Source of the DNA: Amycolatopsis marina
Lineage (GTDB): Bacteria > Actinomycetota > Actinomycetes > Mycobacteriales > Pseudonocardiaceae
DNA length: 64,000 bases
Direction: 5' to 3'
NCBI RefSeq assembly: GCF_900111885.1
Contig: NZ_FOKG01000002.1
Span: 23,825 to 87,824 of the forward strand
A program made the translations under genes and the position numbers. Below the pieces are notes generated by a model. The model searched no databases. It saw only the letters and a list, made by a program, of their open reading frames with translations, and was not told the DNA's origin. Positions 18,366 through 27,849 of the stretch are shown piece after piece. Each line of letters opens with the position of its first letter. Within the stretch, counting starts at the first letter, position 1.

Positions 18366-20216
18366 TTACTCCGGAGGTGCGGGGGGACGAGCCAGGTGGT
18401 GGAGGCGGAGGGCCAGTTGCAGTTCGAGTGCGCGGTCCGGTTCCTGCCAGTTCGGCCCGAGCAGCGCCGCGATCCGTTCCAACCGCTGGGCCACCGTGTT
18501 GACGTGGACGTGCAACTCATCCTTGGCTCTGGTCAGATTGCCCGCGTTCGCGAAGTAGACCCGGAGGGTGTGCTCGAGCCGAGTGCCTCTGCGGTGGTCG
18601 TAGTCGAGCACCGGCCCCAGCGTCGCCCGGACGAATCCGGCGACGTCGGCACGGTCGCCGAGCAGGACTCCGACGAAGCCCAGGTCCTCGGCGGCGGCCC
18701 CTTGGCCACTGCGGCCCAACGCGACGAGAGCCCGCAGGCAGTCCCGCGCCTCGCGGTGGGCGGCGGCGATCGCGGCCGGACCGGACACCGGACCGGCGGC
18801 ACCGACGGTCACCCTGAGCCCGAGCAGCGTGCCGAGCCGTGCCGCCATGGCGGCCGCCTCCTGGCCCGGTCGTACCGCCGGATCGGCGTCCCCGCCCACC
18901 TCGACGAGCGCGACGACTCCTTCGGCGTGCACGCCGGCGAGCGTGGCCGAGCGCGCCGCCATCGAAGCCAGCCTGGCCCGGGGCACCTCGTCCGCCCGCA
19001 ATGCCAGCACGACGTGCGCCTTCCCGAGATCCACACCGAGTCTGCGCCCCCTGTCGAGCAGCGACACCGGATCGCGTGCGGGCAACGTCAGCAGATCGGC
19101 CACCAGTTCACCGCGCACCCTGTCCTCGGCCTCCGCGGCCGAACGGCGCAGCAACAGCAGCAGTGCGGTCACGACGCTCGCCCGCTCGAACAGCCTGCGG
19201 TCGGCATCGTCGAGGTCCGCGCGGCCGATGAGACTGATGCTGCCCAGCAGTTCCGGCCCGGCCAGCACGGCGCACAGCCAGCCCGCACCGTCGGTCACGG
19301 CGCGCCCCGACGAACGCGAGGCGTTCACCGCCCGCTCCGACCGCTGGGCCCTGCCCGGGCCTGAACGGCCGAGTTCGGTCCCGTCCGCGTCGTGCACGAC
19401 GATCCCGCCGCCGAGCACCTCGGCCACCGCGGCGGCCACGTCCGGCACGTCGCCACCACCCAGCACCAATGCGGTCAGCCTGTCGTGCGCTTCCTGAGCC
19501 CGGGCGATCGCCTCGTGATGCGCACTGATCGTGCGGTTGGCCGCCGCCACCTCCGCCAGCGCCGCGTCGCTCTCCTGCAGCAGTCTGGCGTTGTCGATCG
19601 CGATCGCCGCGTGGTCGGCGAAGGAGGACAGCAAAGCCACCTCGTCCGGCGAGAACGTGCGGGTGCGACGGTCGGAGGCGTAGAGCACGCCGATCACGGT
19701 CTCCCCCAGCGCCAGCGGCACCCCGAGGATCGCGACCAGCCCCTCGTCGCCGACCGCGCGGTCGATCGGGCCGGTGTGGTCGAAGCGGTCGTCGGACGGA
19801 TAGTCCGCGGTCGCGTACGGCCGGGCGGTCTGCGCCACCAGCCCGCCCAGCCCCTCGCCCATGCCGAGGCGTAGTTGCTGGAAACGCGCGGACGCGGACC
19901 CGTCGGTGACCCGCATGTAGGTCCCGCCGTCCGCCGCGTCGTTGAGGCTGAGATAGGACACGTCGACCCGGAGCAGCATGCGCGCCCGGTGCACGATCGA
20001 GCGGAGAACCGCATCCAGGTCCCGGAGCCGGGCCAGGTCACTGGCCGTGTCGAACAGGGCGGCCAGCTCCGCCTCCCGCCTGCTGTGCGCGTCGAGGGTC
20101 CGGCGAATCCGCATCGCGAGTTGCACGAGACCGTCGGCCGCGGGCACGCGCGCCAGTTCCTCTGCGCCCGCACCCGCGGCCAGCAGGTCCAACAGCCGGT
20201 GGCCGGGATCGCTCAT
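18366..20216 (-). CDS. PucR-family transcriptional regulator with GAF domain
   Basis: Regulator of 616 residues. A short helical N-terminus is followed by a GAF sensor domain at about residues 60-210 (LRLGMGEGLGGLVAQ, VPLALGETVIGVLYASDRR, then FADHAAIAIDNARLL). A linker coiled coil leads to the CdaR-like middle domain, and the PucR C-terminal HTH (TLRVYFANAGNLTRAKDEL, VHVNTVAQRLERI) lies at about 550-600. It is the last gene of an operon with a 3-hydroxybutyrate dehydrogenase and an MHS transporter (only 4 bp after the transporter), so it probably senses a substrate or intermediate of that pathway. Confidence 0.92.
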   Translation of the reverse strand: MSDPGHRLLDLLAAGAGAEELARVPAADGLVQLAMRIRRTLDAHSRREAELAALFDTASDLARLRDLDAVLRSIVHRARMLLRVDVSYLSLNDAADGGTYMRVTDGSASARFQQLRLGMGEGLGGLVAQTARPYATADYPSDDRFDHTGPIDRAVGDEGLVAILGVPLALGETVIGVLYASDRRTRTFSPDEVALLSSFADHAAIAIDNARLLQESDAALAEVAAANRTISAHHEAIARAQEAHDRLTALVLGGGDVPDVAAAVAEVLGGGIVVHDADGTELGRSGPGRAQRSERAVNASRSSGRAVTDGAGWLCAVLAGPELLGSISLIGRADLDDADRRLFERASVVTALLLLLRRSAAEAEDRVRGELVADLLTLPARDPVSLLDRGRRLGVDLGKAHVVLALRADEVPRARLASMAARSATLAGVHAEGVVALVEVGGDADPAVRPGQEAAAMAARLGTLLGLRVTVGAAGPVSGPAAIAAAHREARDCLRALVALGRSGQGAAAEDLGFVGVLLGDRADVAGFVRATLGPVLDYDHRRGTRLEHTLRVYFANAGNLTRAKDELHVHVNTVAQRLERIAALLGPNWQEPDRALELQLALRLHHLARPPAPPE

Positions 20217-20220
20217 CCGA

Positions 20221-21579
20221 TTATGGTGTCATCGACCGCTGCTCCGCGACCTGCTCGGACGTCGATCCGGAGTCGTCCTCACCCAGCGAGCTCCCGCGCG
20301 TTTCCTTGGCCAGGTACACGGCCACGATGGTCAGCACGCAGGTCGCGGCCACGTAGAAGGAGATGGCAAGGCTGCTGCCGGTGGCGGCGAGCAATGCGGT
20401 CGCGACCAGCGGGGCGAGCCCGCCCGCGACGATGGACGCGAGCTGGTAACCGATGGAAGCACCGGTGTAGCGCACCCGCGTGCCGAACAGTTCCGCGAAG
20501 AACGCCGCCTGTGGTGCGTACATCGCGCCGTGCAGCACCAGTCCGACGGACACCGCGAGCACCATCGCGCCCTGCGATGCGGTGTCCAGCAGCGCGAAGA
20601 GCACGAACGACCACACCAGCATGCCGCTCGCCCCGAAGATGTAGACGGTCCTGCGCCCCAGTACGTCCGAAAGCCATCCCCACACCGGGATGCTGGCGAA
20701 ATGAATCGCCGAGCCGATCAGCACGGCATTGAGCCCGGCCGCCCGCGGCAGGTCCAGTTCGGTGGTGATGTAGACCAGAATGAAGGCGGTGATGACGTAG
20801 TAGGACACGTTCTCGGCGAACCTCGCGCCCGAGGCGATGAGAATCTGCCGCCACCCCTCGCGCAGCACCCGCACGATCGGCGCCTTCTCCGGAGCGGTCT
20901 GCTCCCGCGCCTTGCGGGCCGCCTCGAGGAACACCGGAGACTCCGCGACGGAGAGCCGGATCCAGAGACCGATCAGCACGAGCAGACCGGAGAGCAGGAA
21001 CGGAATCCGCCAGCCCCACGCCTCGAACGCCGCGTCCGACTGCACCGAGGCGAGGATCGCCAGCACTCCCGTGGCCAGCAGGTTTCCGCCGGGGGCGCCT
21101 GCCTGTGGCCAGGACGCCCAGAACCCGCGCCGCCGGTCGTCGCCGTGCTCGGAGACCATGAGCACCGCGCCGCCCCACTCGCCTCCGAGGGCGAAACCCT
21201 GCAACAGCCGAAGCACAATCAGCAACAACGGCGCGGCGACCCCGATGGCGCCGTAGGTGGGCAGCAGCCCCATCGCGAAGGTGGCACCGCCCATCATCAA
21301 CAGGCTCAGCACGAGCAGTTTCTTCCTGCCCACCTTGTCCCCGAAGTGACCGAAGACGAGCCCGCCGAGCGGTCGGGCGAGAAAGCCGATCGCGAACGTG
21401 CCAAGGGACAGGATGGTGCCGACCAGTGGATCGAAGTCGGGGAAGAACAGCTTGTTGAACACCAGCGACGCGGCGAGACCGAACAGGAAGTAGTCGTACC
21501 ACTCGATGGTGGTGCCGATCATGCTGGCACCCACGACCTTGATGATCGACCGGGGCGGTGGGGAATCGATATCGGACAA
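20221..21579 (-). CDS. MHS-family MFS transporter (metabolite:H+ symporter)
   Basis: Proton-coupled carboxylate importer of 452 residues with 12 membrane segments. The N-terminal GTTIEWYDYFLFGLAASLVF and the loop FGHFGDKVGRKKLLVLSLLM are family signatures, shared with shikimate, proline/betaine and alpha-ketoglutarate permeases. Downstream, GFALGGEWGGAVLMVSEH matches helix 4 of the same group. It lies 44 bp after the 3-hydroxybutyrate dehydrogenase and 4 bp before the PucR regulator. The expected substrate is a short hydroxy- or keto-acid such as 3-hydroxybutyrate (inference from context). Confidence 0.92.
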   Translation of the reverse strand: MSDIDSPPPRSIIKVVGASMIGTTIEWYDYFLFGLAASLVFNKLFFPDFDPLVGTILSLGTFAIGFLARPLGGLVFGHFGDKVGRKKLLVLSLLMMGGATFAMGLLPTYGAIGVAAPLLLIVLRLLQGFALGGEWGGAVLMVSEHGDDRRRGFWASWPQAGAPGGNLLATGVLAILASVQSDAAFEAWGWRIPFLLSGLLVLIGLWIRLSVAESPVFLEAARKAREQTAPEKAPIVRVLREGWRQILIASGARFAENVSYYVITAFILVYITTELDLPRAAGLNAVLIGSAIHFASIPVWGWLSDVLGRRTVYIFGASGMLVWSFVLFALLDTASQGAMVLAVSVGLVLHGAMYAPQAAFFAELFGTRVRYTGASIGYQLASIVAGGLAPLVATALLAATGSSLAISFYVAATCVLTIVAVYLAKETRGSSLGEDDSGSTSEQVAEQRSMTP

Positions 21580-21623
21580 GGCTCATCACCACTTCGTTGT
21601 GCGGATGGGGCGAAAACGGGAAA

Positions 21624-22382
21624 TCAGGCGGCGGTCCAGCCACCGTCGAGGGGGATCGAGGCGCCGGTCAGGTACGCGGTCTGGTCGCCGCACAGCCAGT
21701 GCACGACGGCGGCGACCTCCTCCGGCTCGATCAGGCGCTTCACCGCCGTGCGGGCGAGGAACACGTCGTCGAGCACCTCGCTCTCGGAAATGCTCCTGCT
21801 GTCCGCCTGTGCCCGGACCTGGCTTTCGACCAACGCCGTACGGACATACCCGGGATCGACACAGTTGCTGGTCACGCCGTGGGGGGCACCTTCGAGCGCG
21901 GCGACCTTGCTCAGCCCTTCCAAGCCGTGCTTCGCGGCGACATAGGCGGACTTGAACGGGCTCGCCCGCACACCGTGCACGCTGGAGATGTTGATCAGCC
22001 TGCCCCAGCCTCTGCGGTACATCGCGGGCAGACACCGGCGCATGAGCAGGAACGGGACATGCACCATCAGCCGCTGCATCACCGCGAACCGCTCCGGCGG
22101 GAACTCGTGCAGTGCCGCGACGTGCTGCACGCCCGCGTTGTTGACCAGGATGTCGACGTCGTCGGGCAGTTCGGTGAGCCAGGTGTCCGCCGGATCCGCC
22201 AGATCGACGACATGTGCGACAGCGCCGGTTTCCCGGGCGGCCGCGTGTGCCCCTGCGCGATCCACGTCGGCGAGATGCACCTTGACGCCCTCGGTTGCGA
22301 GCGCGGCCACGCAGGCCCTGCCGATCCCGCTCGCGCCCCCGGTGACGAGAGCGGTGCGGCCATGAAGCGAACTGCTGGTCAT
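21624..22382 (-). CDS. 3-hydroxybutyrate dehydrogenase (SDR)
   Basis: Short-chain dehydrogenase of 252 residues. NAD-binding TGGASGIG near residue 15, a conserved LADVDR acidic residue selecting NAD, NNAGVQHV in strand 4, and the catalytic Ser-Tyr-Lys set in NISSVHGVRASPFKSAYVAAKHG. HGVRASPFKSAYVAAKHG plus SNCVDPGYVRTALVE matches bacterial 3-hydroxybutyrate dehydrogenases closely. The reaction is (R)-3-hydroxybutyrate + NAD+ to acetoacetate. It is the first gene of a three-gene operon with a carboxylate transporter and a PucR regulator. Confidence 0.88.
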   Translation of the reverse strand: MTSSSLHGRTALVTGGASGIGRACVAALATEGVKVHLADVDRAGAHAAARETGAVAHVVDLADPADTWLTELPDDVDILVNNAGVQHVAALHEFPPERFAVMQRLMVHVPFLLMRRCLPAMYRRGWGRLINISSVHGVRASPFKSAYVAAKHGLEGLSKVAALEGAPHGVTSNCVDPGYVRTALVESQVRAQADSRSISESEVLDDVFLARTAVKRLIEPEEVAAVVHWLCGDQTAYLTGASIPLDGGWTAA

Positions 22383-22468
22383 GGCTGCCGACGGTAGAAG
22401 TACAGCGGCGTCACGACCATGTGGCCGACGGCTACAACTCAGCGTGGATCCGTGTGTGGCTCACCCAC

Positions 22469-23326
22469 TCAAGGCAGCGTGAGAATCTCCGCGCCGGAGT
22501 CGGTGACCAGCAGCGTGTGCTCGAACTGCGCGGTCCACTTCTTGTCCTTGGTGGTGACGGTCCAGTCGTCGTCCCAGACGTCGTATTCGATCGTCCCGAG
22601 GGTGATCATCGGTTCGATCGTGAAGGTCATACCCTCCTCGATGAGGGTGGTCACCGAGGGCTCCTCGTAGTGCAGCACGGTGGGAGCGGTGTGGAACGCA
22701 GGGCCGACACCGTGGCCGGTGAAGTCCCGCACGACGCCGTAGCCGAACCGTTTCGCGTAGGACTCGATGACCCTGCCGATGACGTTGAGCTGACGGCCGG
22801 GCCGCACGGCCTTGATCGCACGGGCCGTCGCCTCGCGGGTGCGCTCGACGAGCAGCCGCGCCTCCTCGTCCACATCCCCGGCGAGGAAGGTGGCATTGGT
22901 GTCGCCGTGCACCCCGCCGACGTAGGCCGTGACGTCGATGTTGCAGATGTCGCCGTCCTCGATCACCGTCGAGTCCGGGATGCCATGGCAGATCACCTCG
23001 TTGAGCGAGGTGCAGCAGGACTTCGGAAAGTGCCGGTAGCCGAGCGTCGACGGGTAGGCGTTGTGGTCGAGCAGGAACTCGTGGATCACCTTGTCGACAT
23101 CATCGGTGGTGTTGCCCGGTTTGACGGCCTTGCCGCCCTCCTCGAGCGCCTGCGCGGCGATCCGGCCCGCCACCCGCATGGCCTCGATGACCTCGGGGGC
23201 CCGGACACCGTTGCCGGTGTCCGGCTTCGGCGCGGGCCGGTCCACGTACTCGGGGCGGGTGATGCTGGCTGGTACGGCGCGGCGCGGCGTCTGCACACCA
23301 GGCTTCAACGGGGCACGAACGGGCAT
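22469..23326 (-). CDS. map: Type I methionine aminopeptidase
   Basis: Removes the initiator methionine from nascent proteins; 285 residues. This is the longer actinobacterial form (MapB-like) with a 40-residue N-terminal extension rich in Pro/Arg. Metal ligands are visible: [20 protein letters not shown] (Asp), [12 protein letters not shown] (Asp), [14 protein letters not shown] (His) and the two Glu residues in [11 protein letters not shown] and the FEHTLLVT tail. The position just before a GNAT/ispG/rip1/dxr cluster matches mycobacterial Rv2861c. Confidence 0.96.
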   Translation of the reverse strand: MPVRAPLKPGVQTPRRAVPASITRPEYVDRPAPKPDTGNGVRAPEVIEAMRVAGRIAAQALEEGGKAVKPGNTTDDVDKVIHEFLLDHNAYPSTLGYRHFPKSCCTSLNEVICHGIPDSTVIEDGDICNIDVTAYVGGVHGDTNATFLAGDVDEEARLLVERTREATARAIKAVRPGRQLNVIGRVIESYAKRFGYGVVRDFTGHGVGPAFHTAPTVLHYEEPSVTTLIEEGMTFTIEPMITLGTIEYDVWDDDWTVTTKDKKWTAQFEHTLLVTDSGAEILTLP

Positions 23327-23407
23327 ACCTCCACCCTACGACGATCCGTGTGGGCCCATCTCGCCGCCCGTGCTCAGCATCTGTTCGCGAACGCGCGTCG
23401 AGTGCAC

Positions 23408-24262
23408 TCAGAACAGCACGGTCGCGTAGCGGCCGACCTGCCGGAAGCCGATCCTGCGGTAGGCCGCGAGCGCGGGGGCGTTGAAGGAGTTGACGTACAG
23501 GCTCGCCGTCCGTCCCATCCCGCGTACCAGCCGGTTGACCACGGCCGCCGTGCCCGCGGTGCCGATGCCGTGCCCGCGTCGGTCCGGGTGGACCCAGACA
23601 CCCTGGATCTGTCCCACGGTGCTGGACAGGGCCCCGATCTCGGCCTTGAAGACGACGTCACCACCCTCGAACCTGGCGAACGCCCGGCCACTCCCGATCA
23701 GTTCCGCGACCCTCGCGCGGTAGCTGGCTCCGCCGTCGCCACTGCGCGGATCGACCCCCACCTCCTCGATGAACATGTCGATCGCGGCGGGCAGGTACCG
23801 GTCGAGCTCGTCGGGGCGGACAGGGCGCACCAGTGGGTCGGCAGGCAGCGTGGGCACGCCGTCCAGCGCCATCAGCGGCTGATCCTGACGGATCTCCCTC
23901 GCCGGCCCCCACTCCCCCGCAAGCTCGTCCCAGAGACCGAGTACCTGCTCGGCAGGACCGACCAGTGAGGAACACGTGCGCTGGCGCCGCAACGCCCGGT
24001 CGGCGAACGACCGCAAGGCGGCGGCGTTGCCGCGCAACGGAATGAGGTTCGGACCGGAGAAGCACAGTCCGTGCAGCCGCCCGGAACGGCCCGCGCGGGA
24101 ATCCGCGGCCCACACCTCGCCACCGAGGCGCCACGGATCGAGCCCGGCCACCTCCACCCGGGCGGACACCATGCAGCTACCGACCGGGTCTGCCGCCAGC
24201 GCAGCACGAACCGCCGGGTAGTCCCGCTCATCGAGCAGCCGCGCACCAGCTAGCCGCAACAC
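23408..24262 (-). CDS. GNAT-family N-acetyltransferase (DUF4081 type)
   Basis: Two-domain acetyltransferase of 284 residues starting at GTG 24262 without a strong ribosome site. The N-terminal half (about 1-140) corresponds to DUF4081, found in the mycobacterial Rv2867c-like proteins next to ispG. The C-terminal half is a GNAT domain with acetyl-CoA loop VWVHPDRRGHGIGTAGTAAV and the motif B ending LYVNSFNAPALAAYRRIGF. The position between map and ispG follows the mycobacterial order, interrupted only by an AraC gene. The substrate is unknown. Confidence 0.88.
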   Translation of the reverse strand: MLRLAGARLLDERDYPAVRAALAADPVGSCMVSARVEVAGLDPWRLGGEVWAADSRAGRSGRLHGLCFSGPNLIPLRGNAAALRSFADRALRRQRTCSSLVGPAEQVLGLWDELAGEWGPAREIRQDQPLMALDGVPTLPADPLVRPVRPDELDRYLPAAIDMFIEEVGVDPRSGDGGASYRARVAELIGSGRAFARFEGGDVVFKAEIGALSSTVGQIQGVWVHPDRRGHGIGTAGTAAVVNRLVRGMGRTASLYVNSFNAPALAAYRRIGFRQVGRYATVLF

Positions 24263-24361
24263 GCCACTAAGACTGCCAGATAATCGGCGGTAACGGAAAA
24301 GTTTCAGCCAGACACGCTGGGTCCTTTCCGGTTACACCGCCGTTGTCCGGCTTCGTTTCGC

Positions 24362-25381
24362 TCATACCGGCGAGTCCGGTTCCGTCGCTCCGGCGAGATC
24401 CTGGAGATTCGGGAGTTCCTCGGCGATCCACGTGCCCGGCGAGCAGCCTGCCATCGCCTGCCACTCGTTGCTCAGGTGTGCCTGGTCGTAATAGCCACAG
24501 GCGACGGCGACTCCGGCCAGATCCATCGGTCCGTGCTGCCGCAGCAGAGCTCCCGCACGCTCGAACCGCAGCACCCTGGCGACCTGTTTGGGCGTGAGCC
24601 CCAGCTCCCGGCCGAACCGGTCGGCGAGGTGCCGCCTGCTCCAACCCACCTCTCCGGCGAGTGCGCCGACCCTGATCCCGCCCCCGGCCACGATCAGCCT
24701 GCGCCAAGCCTCGCCGATCTCGGGAGCCGGTGCCGCAGCAGGCGCGACCTCAGCGAGATGGGCCAGGAACACGTCGTCGAGGATGGCGAACCGGCGCTCC
24801 CAGCTCCCGGTCGCGGCCAGCCGGTCCGGCAGGGAGACCAGGCGCCGCGACCCGAACTCGGCGAGATCGACCACCCGCCCACTCAGCTCCGCGGCGGGCA
24901 GCCCGAGCAGCGCGCGGATGCCGAACGGGTTCAGTTCGAGATGCAGGCCGGTCTGCGACCTGTCCTGGGCGATCAGCACCGGGGCGACGTGCATGCCACC
25001 GACCAGCGCCTGACAGGCCATGGGGGAATCGTGGCTTTCGAGATCATCGTGAGCTGTGGAACTCGGCCGACGAAGTCCCGCTGTCGAGGCGGCAGGGCGT
25101 CGAGCAACGGAACCGGACAGCTGCTGGGAGTCAAAGCCCTGGCGACTCGATCGCGGACCCGAGTTCTCAGACAGGAGATGACAGGCAGAGCCCGACAGGC
25201 TCTCCCCCGACGTCCAGGCCGTTCGAACCGGCTGCTCGAGACTGATGATCAGCGTCGCGTGCCGCGACGGCAGCCCTCGGTGCACGCGCAGCGACAGGTC
25301 TCGCTGACGATATCCGATGTATCGGGTGATGAGCTGCCGCAGCGCCGGATGCGGTTGCCGGACGGCCCACTCGTCGGCCAT
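24362..25381 (-). CDS. AraC-family transcriptional regulator with an unusual internal insertion
   Basis: Regulator of 339 residues. The C-terminal AraC double HTH (about 240-325) shows VGALAGEVGWSRRHLADRFG and AGVAVACGYYDQAHLSNEWQ. The N-terminal DUF6597-like sensing domain reads VHRGLPSRHATLIISLEQPV, then resumes at ALVGGMHVAPVLIAQ. In relatives these two blocks lie about 20 residues apart; here about 60 extra Ser/Arg-rich residues (about 60-120) intervene. The inserted DNA stays in frame but its codon use looks random. It is an interloper between the GNAT gene and ispG relative to mycobacteria. Function may be altered by the insert. Confidence 0.85.
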   Translation of the reverse strand: MADEWAVRQPHPALRQLITRYIGYRQRDLSLRVHRGLPSRHATLIISLEQPVRTAWTSGESLSGSACHLLSENSGPRSSRQGFDSQQLSGSVARRPAASTAGLRRPSSTAHDDLESHDSPMACQALVGGMHVAPVLIAQDRSQTGLHLELNPFGIRALLGLPAAELSGRVVDLAEFGSRRLVSLPDRLAATGSWERRFAILDDVFLAHLAEVAPAAAPAPEIGEAWRRLIVAGGGIRVGALAGEVGWSRRHLADRFGRELGLTPKQVARVLRFERAGALLRQHGPMDLAGVAVACGYYDQAHLSNEWQAMAGCSPGTWIAEELPNLQDLAGATEPDSPV

Positions 25382-25413
25382 CGTTCCAGCGTAGACGGCC
25401 GGTCGACCGCGGA

Positions 25414-26562
25414 TCAGCCGACGGTGACCTGTGGTTCCCCCGTCGCGGAGTCCTCGCTCTCGTCGGCGATGCGCATGGCCTCTTCGATGAGGGTTTCCAC
25501 GATCTGGTGCTCGGGAACGGTCTTGATAACCTCGCCCTTGACGAAGATCTGCCCCTTGCCGTTGCCGGAGGCGACGCCGAGGTCGGCCTCACGGGCCTCG
25601 CCCGGTCCGTTGACCACGCAGCCCATCACCGCGACCCGCAGCGGCACCTCCATGCCCTCCAGCCCCGCGGTGACCTCGTCGGCCAGCTTGTACACGTCCA
25701 CCTGCGCACGGCCGCAGGACGGGCAGGAGACGATCTCCAGCTTGCGGGGCCGCAGGTTCAGCGACTGCAGGATCTGCGTGCCGACCTTGACCTCCTCGAC
25801 CGGCGGCGCCGACAGGGAAACCCGGATCGTGTCCCCGATGCCCTGCCGCAGCAGCGCGCCGAACGCGACCGCCGACTTGATCGTGCCCTGGAACGCCGGA
25901 CCTGCCTCGGTCACGCCGAGATGCAGCGGATAGTCACACTGCTCGGCGAGCAGCTCGTACGCCCGCACCATCACGACCGGGTCGTTGTGCTTGACCGAGA
26001 TCTTCACGTCGTAGAAGTCGTGCTCGGCGAACAGGCTCGCCTCCCACAGCGCGGACTCGGCCAGCGCCTCCGGTGTCGCCTTGCCGTACTTCTCCATCAG
26101 CCGCTTGTCCAGCGAGCCCGCGTTGACCCCGATCCGGATCGGGGTGCCGTGGTCCTTGGCCGCCCGCGCGATCTCCTTGACCTGGTCGTCGAACTTGCGG
26201 ATGTTGCCCGGATTCACCCGCACCGCGGCGCACCCGGCCTCGATCGCGGCGAACACGTACCTGGGCTGGAAGTGGATGTCCGCGATCACCGGGATCTGCG
26301 ACTTCCGCGCGATGGCCGGCAGGGCCTCCGCGTCGTCCGCGCTCGGGCAGGCCACCCGCACGATGTCGCACCCAGCCGCCGTCAGCTCGGCGATCTGCTG
26401 CAGCGTGGCGTTCACGTCCGAGGTCACCGTCGTGGTCATGGACTGCACGGAGATCGGGGAGTCACTCCCCACGCCGACCGAACCCACCTGCAACTGACGT
26501 GTCGCACGCCGCGGGGCCAGCACCGGAGGAGGCATTGCGGGCAAACCAAGTCCGACAGTCAT
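25414..26562 (-). CDS. ispG: 4-hydroxy-3-methylbut-2-en-1-yl diphosphate synthase (GcpE)
   Basis: Iron-sulfur enzyme of the MEP isoprenoid pathway that converts MEcPP to HMBPP; 382 residues. [19 protein letters not shown] at the N-terminus and [18 protein letters not shown] in the TIM barrel are family signatures. The [4Fe-4S] cysteines lie in [15 protein letters not shown] and [11 protein letters not shown] near the C-terminus. RBS GAGGA stands just before ATG 26562. It is in an operon with rip1 and dxr, which places two MEP enzymes together as in mycobacteria. Confidence 0.97.
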   Translation of the reverse strand: MTVGLGLPAMPPPVLAPRRATRQLQVGSVGVGSDSPISVQSMTTTVTSDVNATLQQIAELTAAGCDIVRVACPSADDAEALPAIARKSQIPVIADIHFQPRYVFAAIEAGCAAVRVNPGNIRKFDDQVKEIARAAKDHGTPIRIGVNAGSLDKRLMEKYGKATPEALAESALWEASLFAEHDFYDVKISVKHNDPVVMVRAYELLAEQCDYPLHLGVTEAGPAFQGTIKSAVAFGALLRQGIGDTIRVSLSAPPVEEVKVGTQILQSLNLRPRKLEIVSCPSCGRAQVDVYKLADEVTAGLEGMEVPLRVAVMGCVVNGPGEAREADLGVASGNGKGQIFVKGEVIKTVPEHQIVETLIEEAMRIADESEDSATGEPQVTVG

Positions 26563-26619
26563 CGAGTCCTCTGCAACCGATGGGCGAAAGAGTCCAACCC
26601 CACGATACCGCCGACCGGC

Positions 26620-27846
26620 CTATGGCGAGATCCTGATGGGGTTGACGATGTCCGCGGTCACAGTGAGCAGGACCACCGCCCCGCCGACGAGCACCAGCAC
26701 CATCGTCACGGCGGAGAGCTTCGTGTAGTCCACCGGGCCGCCCGCGGCCTTGCCCCGCACCCTGCGCAGCGCATCGCGCACCCGCTCGTACCAGGTCACG
26801 GCGATGTGTCCGCCGTCGAGGGGCAGCAGCGGCAGCAGGTTGAACACGCCCACGAAGAAGTTCAGGCTGGCCAGCAGGAACAGGAACAGGATCCAGAGGC
26901 CCTGCTCCACGGCCTCACCACCGATCCGGCTGGCCCCGACGACGCTCACCGGGGTGTTCGGGTCCCGCTCCGCGCCGAAGATGGACTCCACGACGGCCGG
27001 GATCCGCTCGGGGAACTCCAGCAGGCGCTGCCAGGTCTGGACGAACATGTCGCCGGTGAAGGTGACGGCGCCACCGATCGCTTCGACCGGCCCGTACTGG
27101 AAGACGCTCGGGAACGTCACCCCGATCGAACCGACCTCGACGATCCGCGGCGGCGCGTCCGGGTTCTGCGGATCACGCACGGGGCGCTCGACCTGGGTCA
27201 CGTCCACCTGCAACGGGACGACGTCGCCGTCCCGGCGCACCTCGATCTCCGTGGGACCGGACAGCGGCCGGACCTTGTCGACCACATCGGAGAACGTCGG
27301 GGTGGCGGCGCCGTTCACCGAGACGATCACGTCGCCCGGCTGCATTCCGGCGGCCAGGGCGGGCGCTGGAGCACCCGGTGCGCAGTCGGGGTTCTGGTAG
27401 TCCTGGTTCGACGTCGAGTCCTGCACGCACTGCGAGACCGAGGCGATCTGCGGGGTGGCGAGGAAGTTCGGCAGCCCCATCGTGGTGGCCATCAGATAGA
27501 GCACGATGAAGCCGAGGATGAAGTGCGTGGCCGAGCCCGCCGCCAGCACCACCGTCCGCTTCCAGGTCTTGAACCGCCACATCGCGCGGGGGGCCTCGTC
27601 CGGCGTGACCTCGTCCAGCGCCGTCATGCCCGCGATGTCGCAGAAGCCGCCGAGCGGGATCCACTTCAGCCCGTACTCGGTCTCGCCTCGACGGAAGGAG
27701 AAGACCGTCGGCCCGAAGCCCACGAAGTAGCGGCGGACCTTCATGCCGAACATCTTCGCCGTGACCATGTGGCCCGCCTCGTGCAGCGCGACCGACACGC
27801 AGATGCCCAGCGCGAACAGCGCCACTCCGAATATGTACGCGGCCAC
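26620..27846 (-). CDS. rip1: Site-2 intramembrane metalloprotease (RIP/RseP family, M50)
   Basis: Membrane zinc protease of 408 residues, starting at GTG 27846. The zinc motif HEAGH (residues 22-26) sits in the first membrane helix. FVGFGPTVFSFRRGETEYGLK follows, one PDZ domain covers about 150-240 (AGMQPGDVIVSVNG), and the third zinc ligand lies in LLPLLPLDGGHIAV. Homologous to M. tuberculosis Rip1 (Rv2869c), which cuts anti-sigma factors and controls the cell envelope. The gene begins 3 bp after dxr and lies 57 bp before ispG, so the three are co-transcribed. Confidence 0.95.
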   Translation of the reverse strand: MAAYIFGVALFALGICVSVALHEAGHMVTAKMFGMKVRRYFVGFGPTVFSFRRGETEYGLKWIPLGGFCDIAGMTALDEVTPDEAPRAMWRFKTWKRTVVLAAGSATHFILGFIVLYLMATTMGLPNFLATPQIASVSQCVQDSTSNQDYQNPDCAPGAPAPALAAGMQPGDVIVSVNGAATPTFSDVVDKVRPLSGPTEIEVRRDGDVVPLQVDVTQVERPVRDPQNPDAPPRIVEVGSIGVTFPSVFQYGPVEAIGGAVTFTGDMFVQTWQRLLEFPERIPAVVESIFGAERDPNTPVSVVGASRIGGEAVEQGLWILFLFLLASLNFFVGVFNLLPLLPLDGGHIAVTWYERVRDALRRVRGKAAGGPVDYTKLSAVTMVLVLVGGAVVLLTVTADIVNPIRISP

Positions 27847-27849
27847 CCG

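Noticed and set aside
18198..19364. 388-codon plus-strand frame over the PucR gene
   Set aside because: Antisense shadow without family motifs; it would also begin in the inverted repeat.
25008..25200. Target-site duplication flanking the AraC insertion
   Set aside because: The two 11-mers are 182 bp apart, not a multiple of three, so simple excision would break the frame, and they differ at one base.
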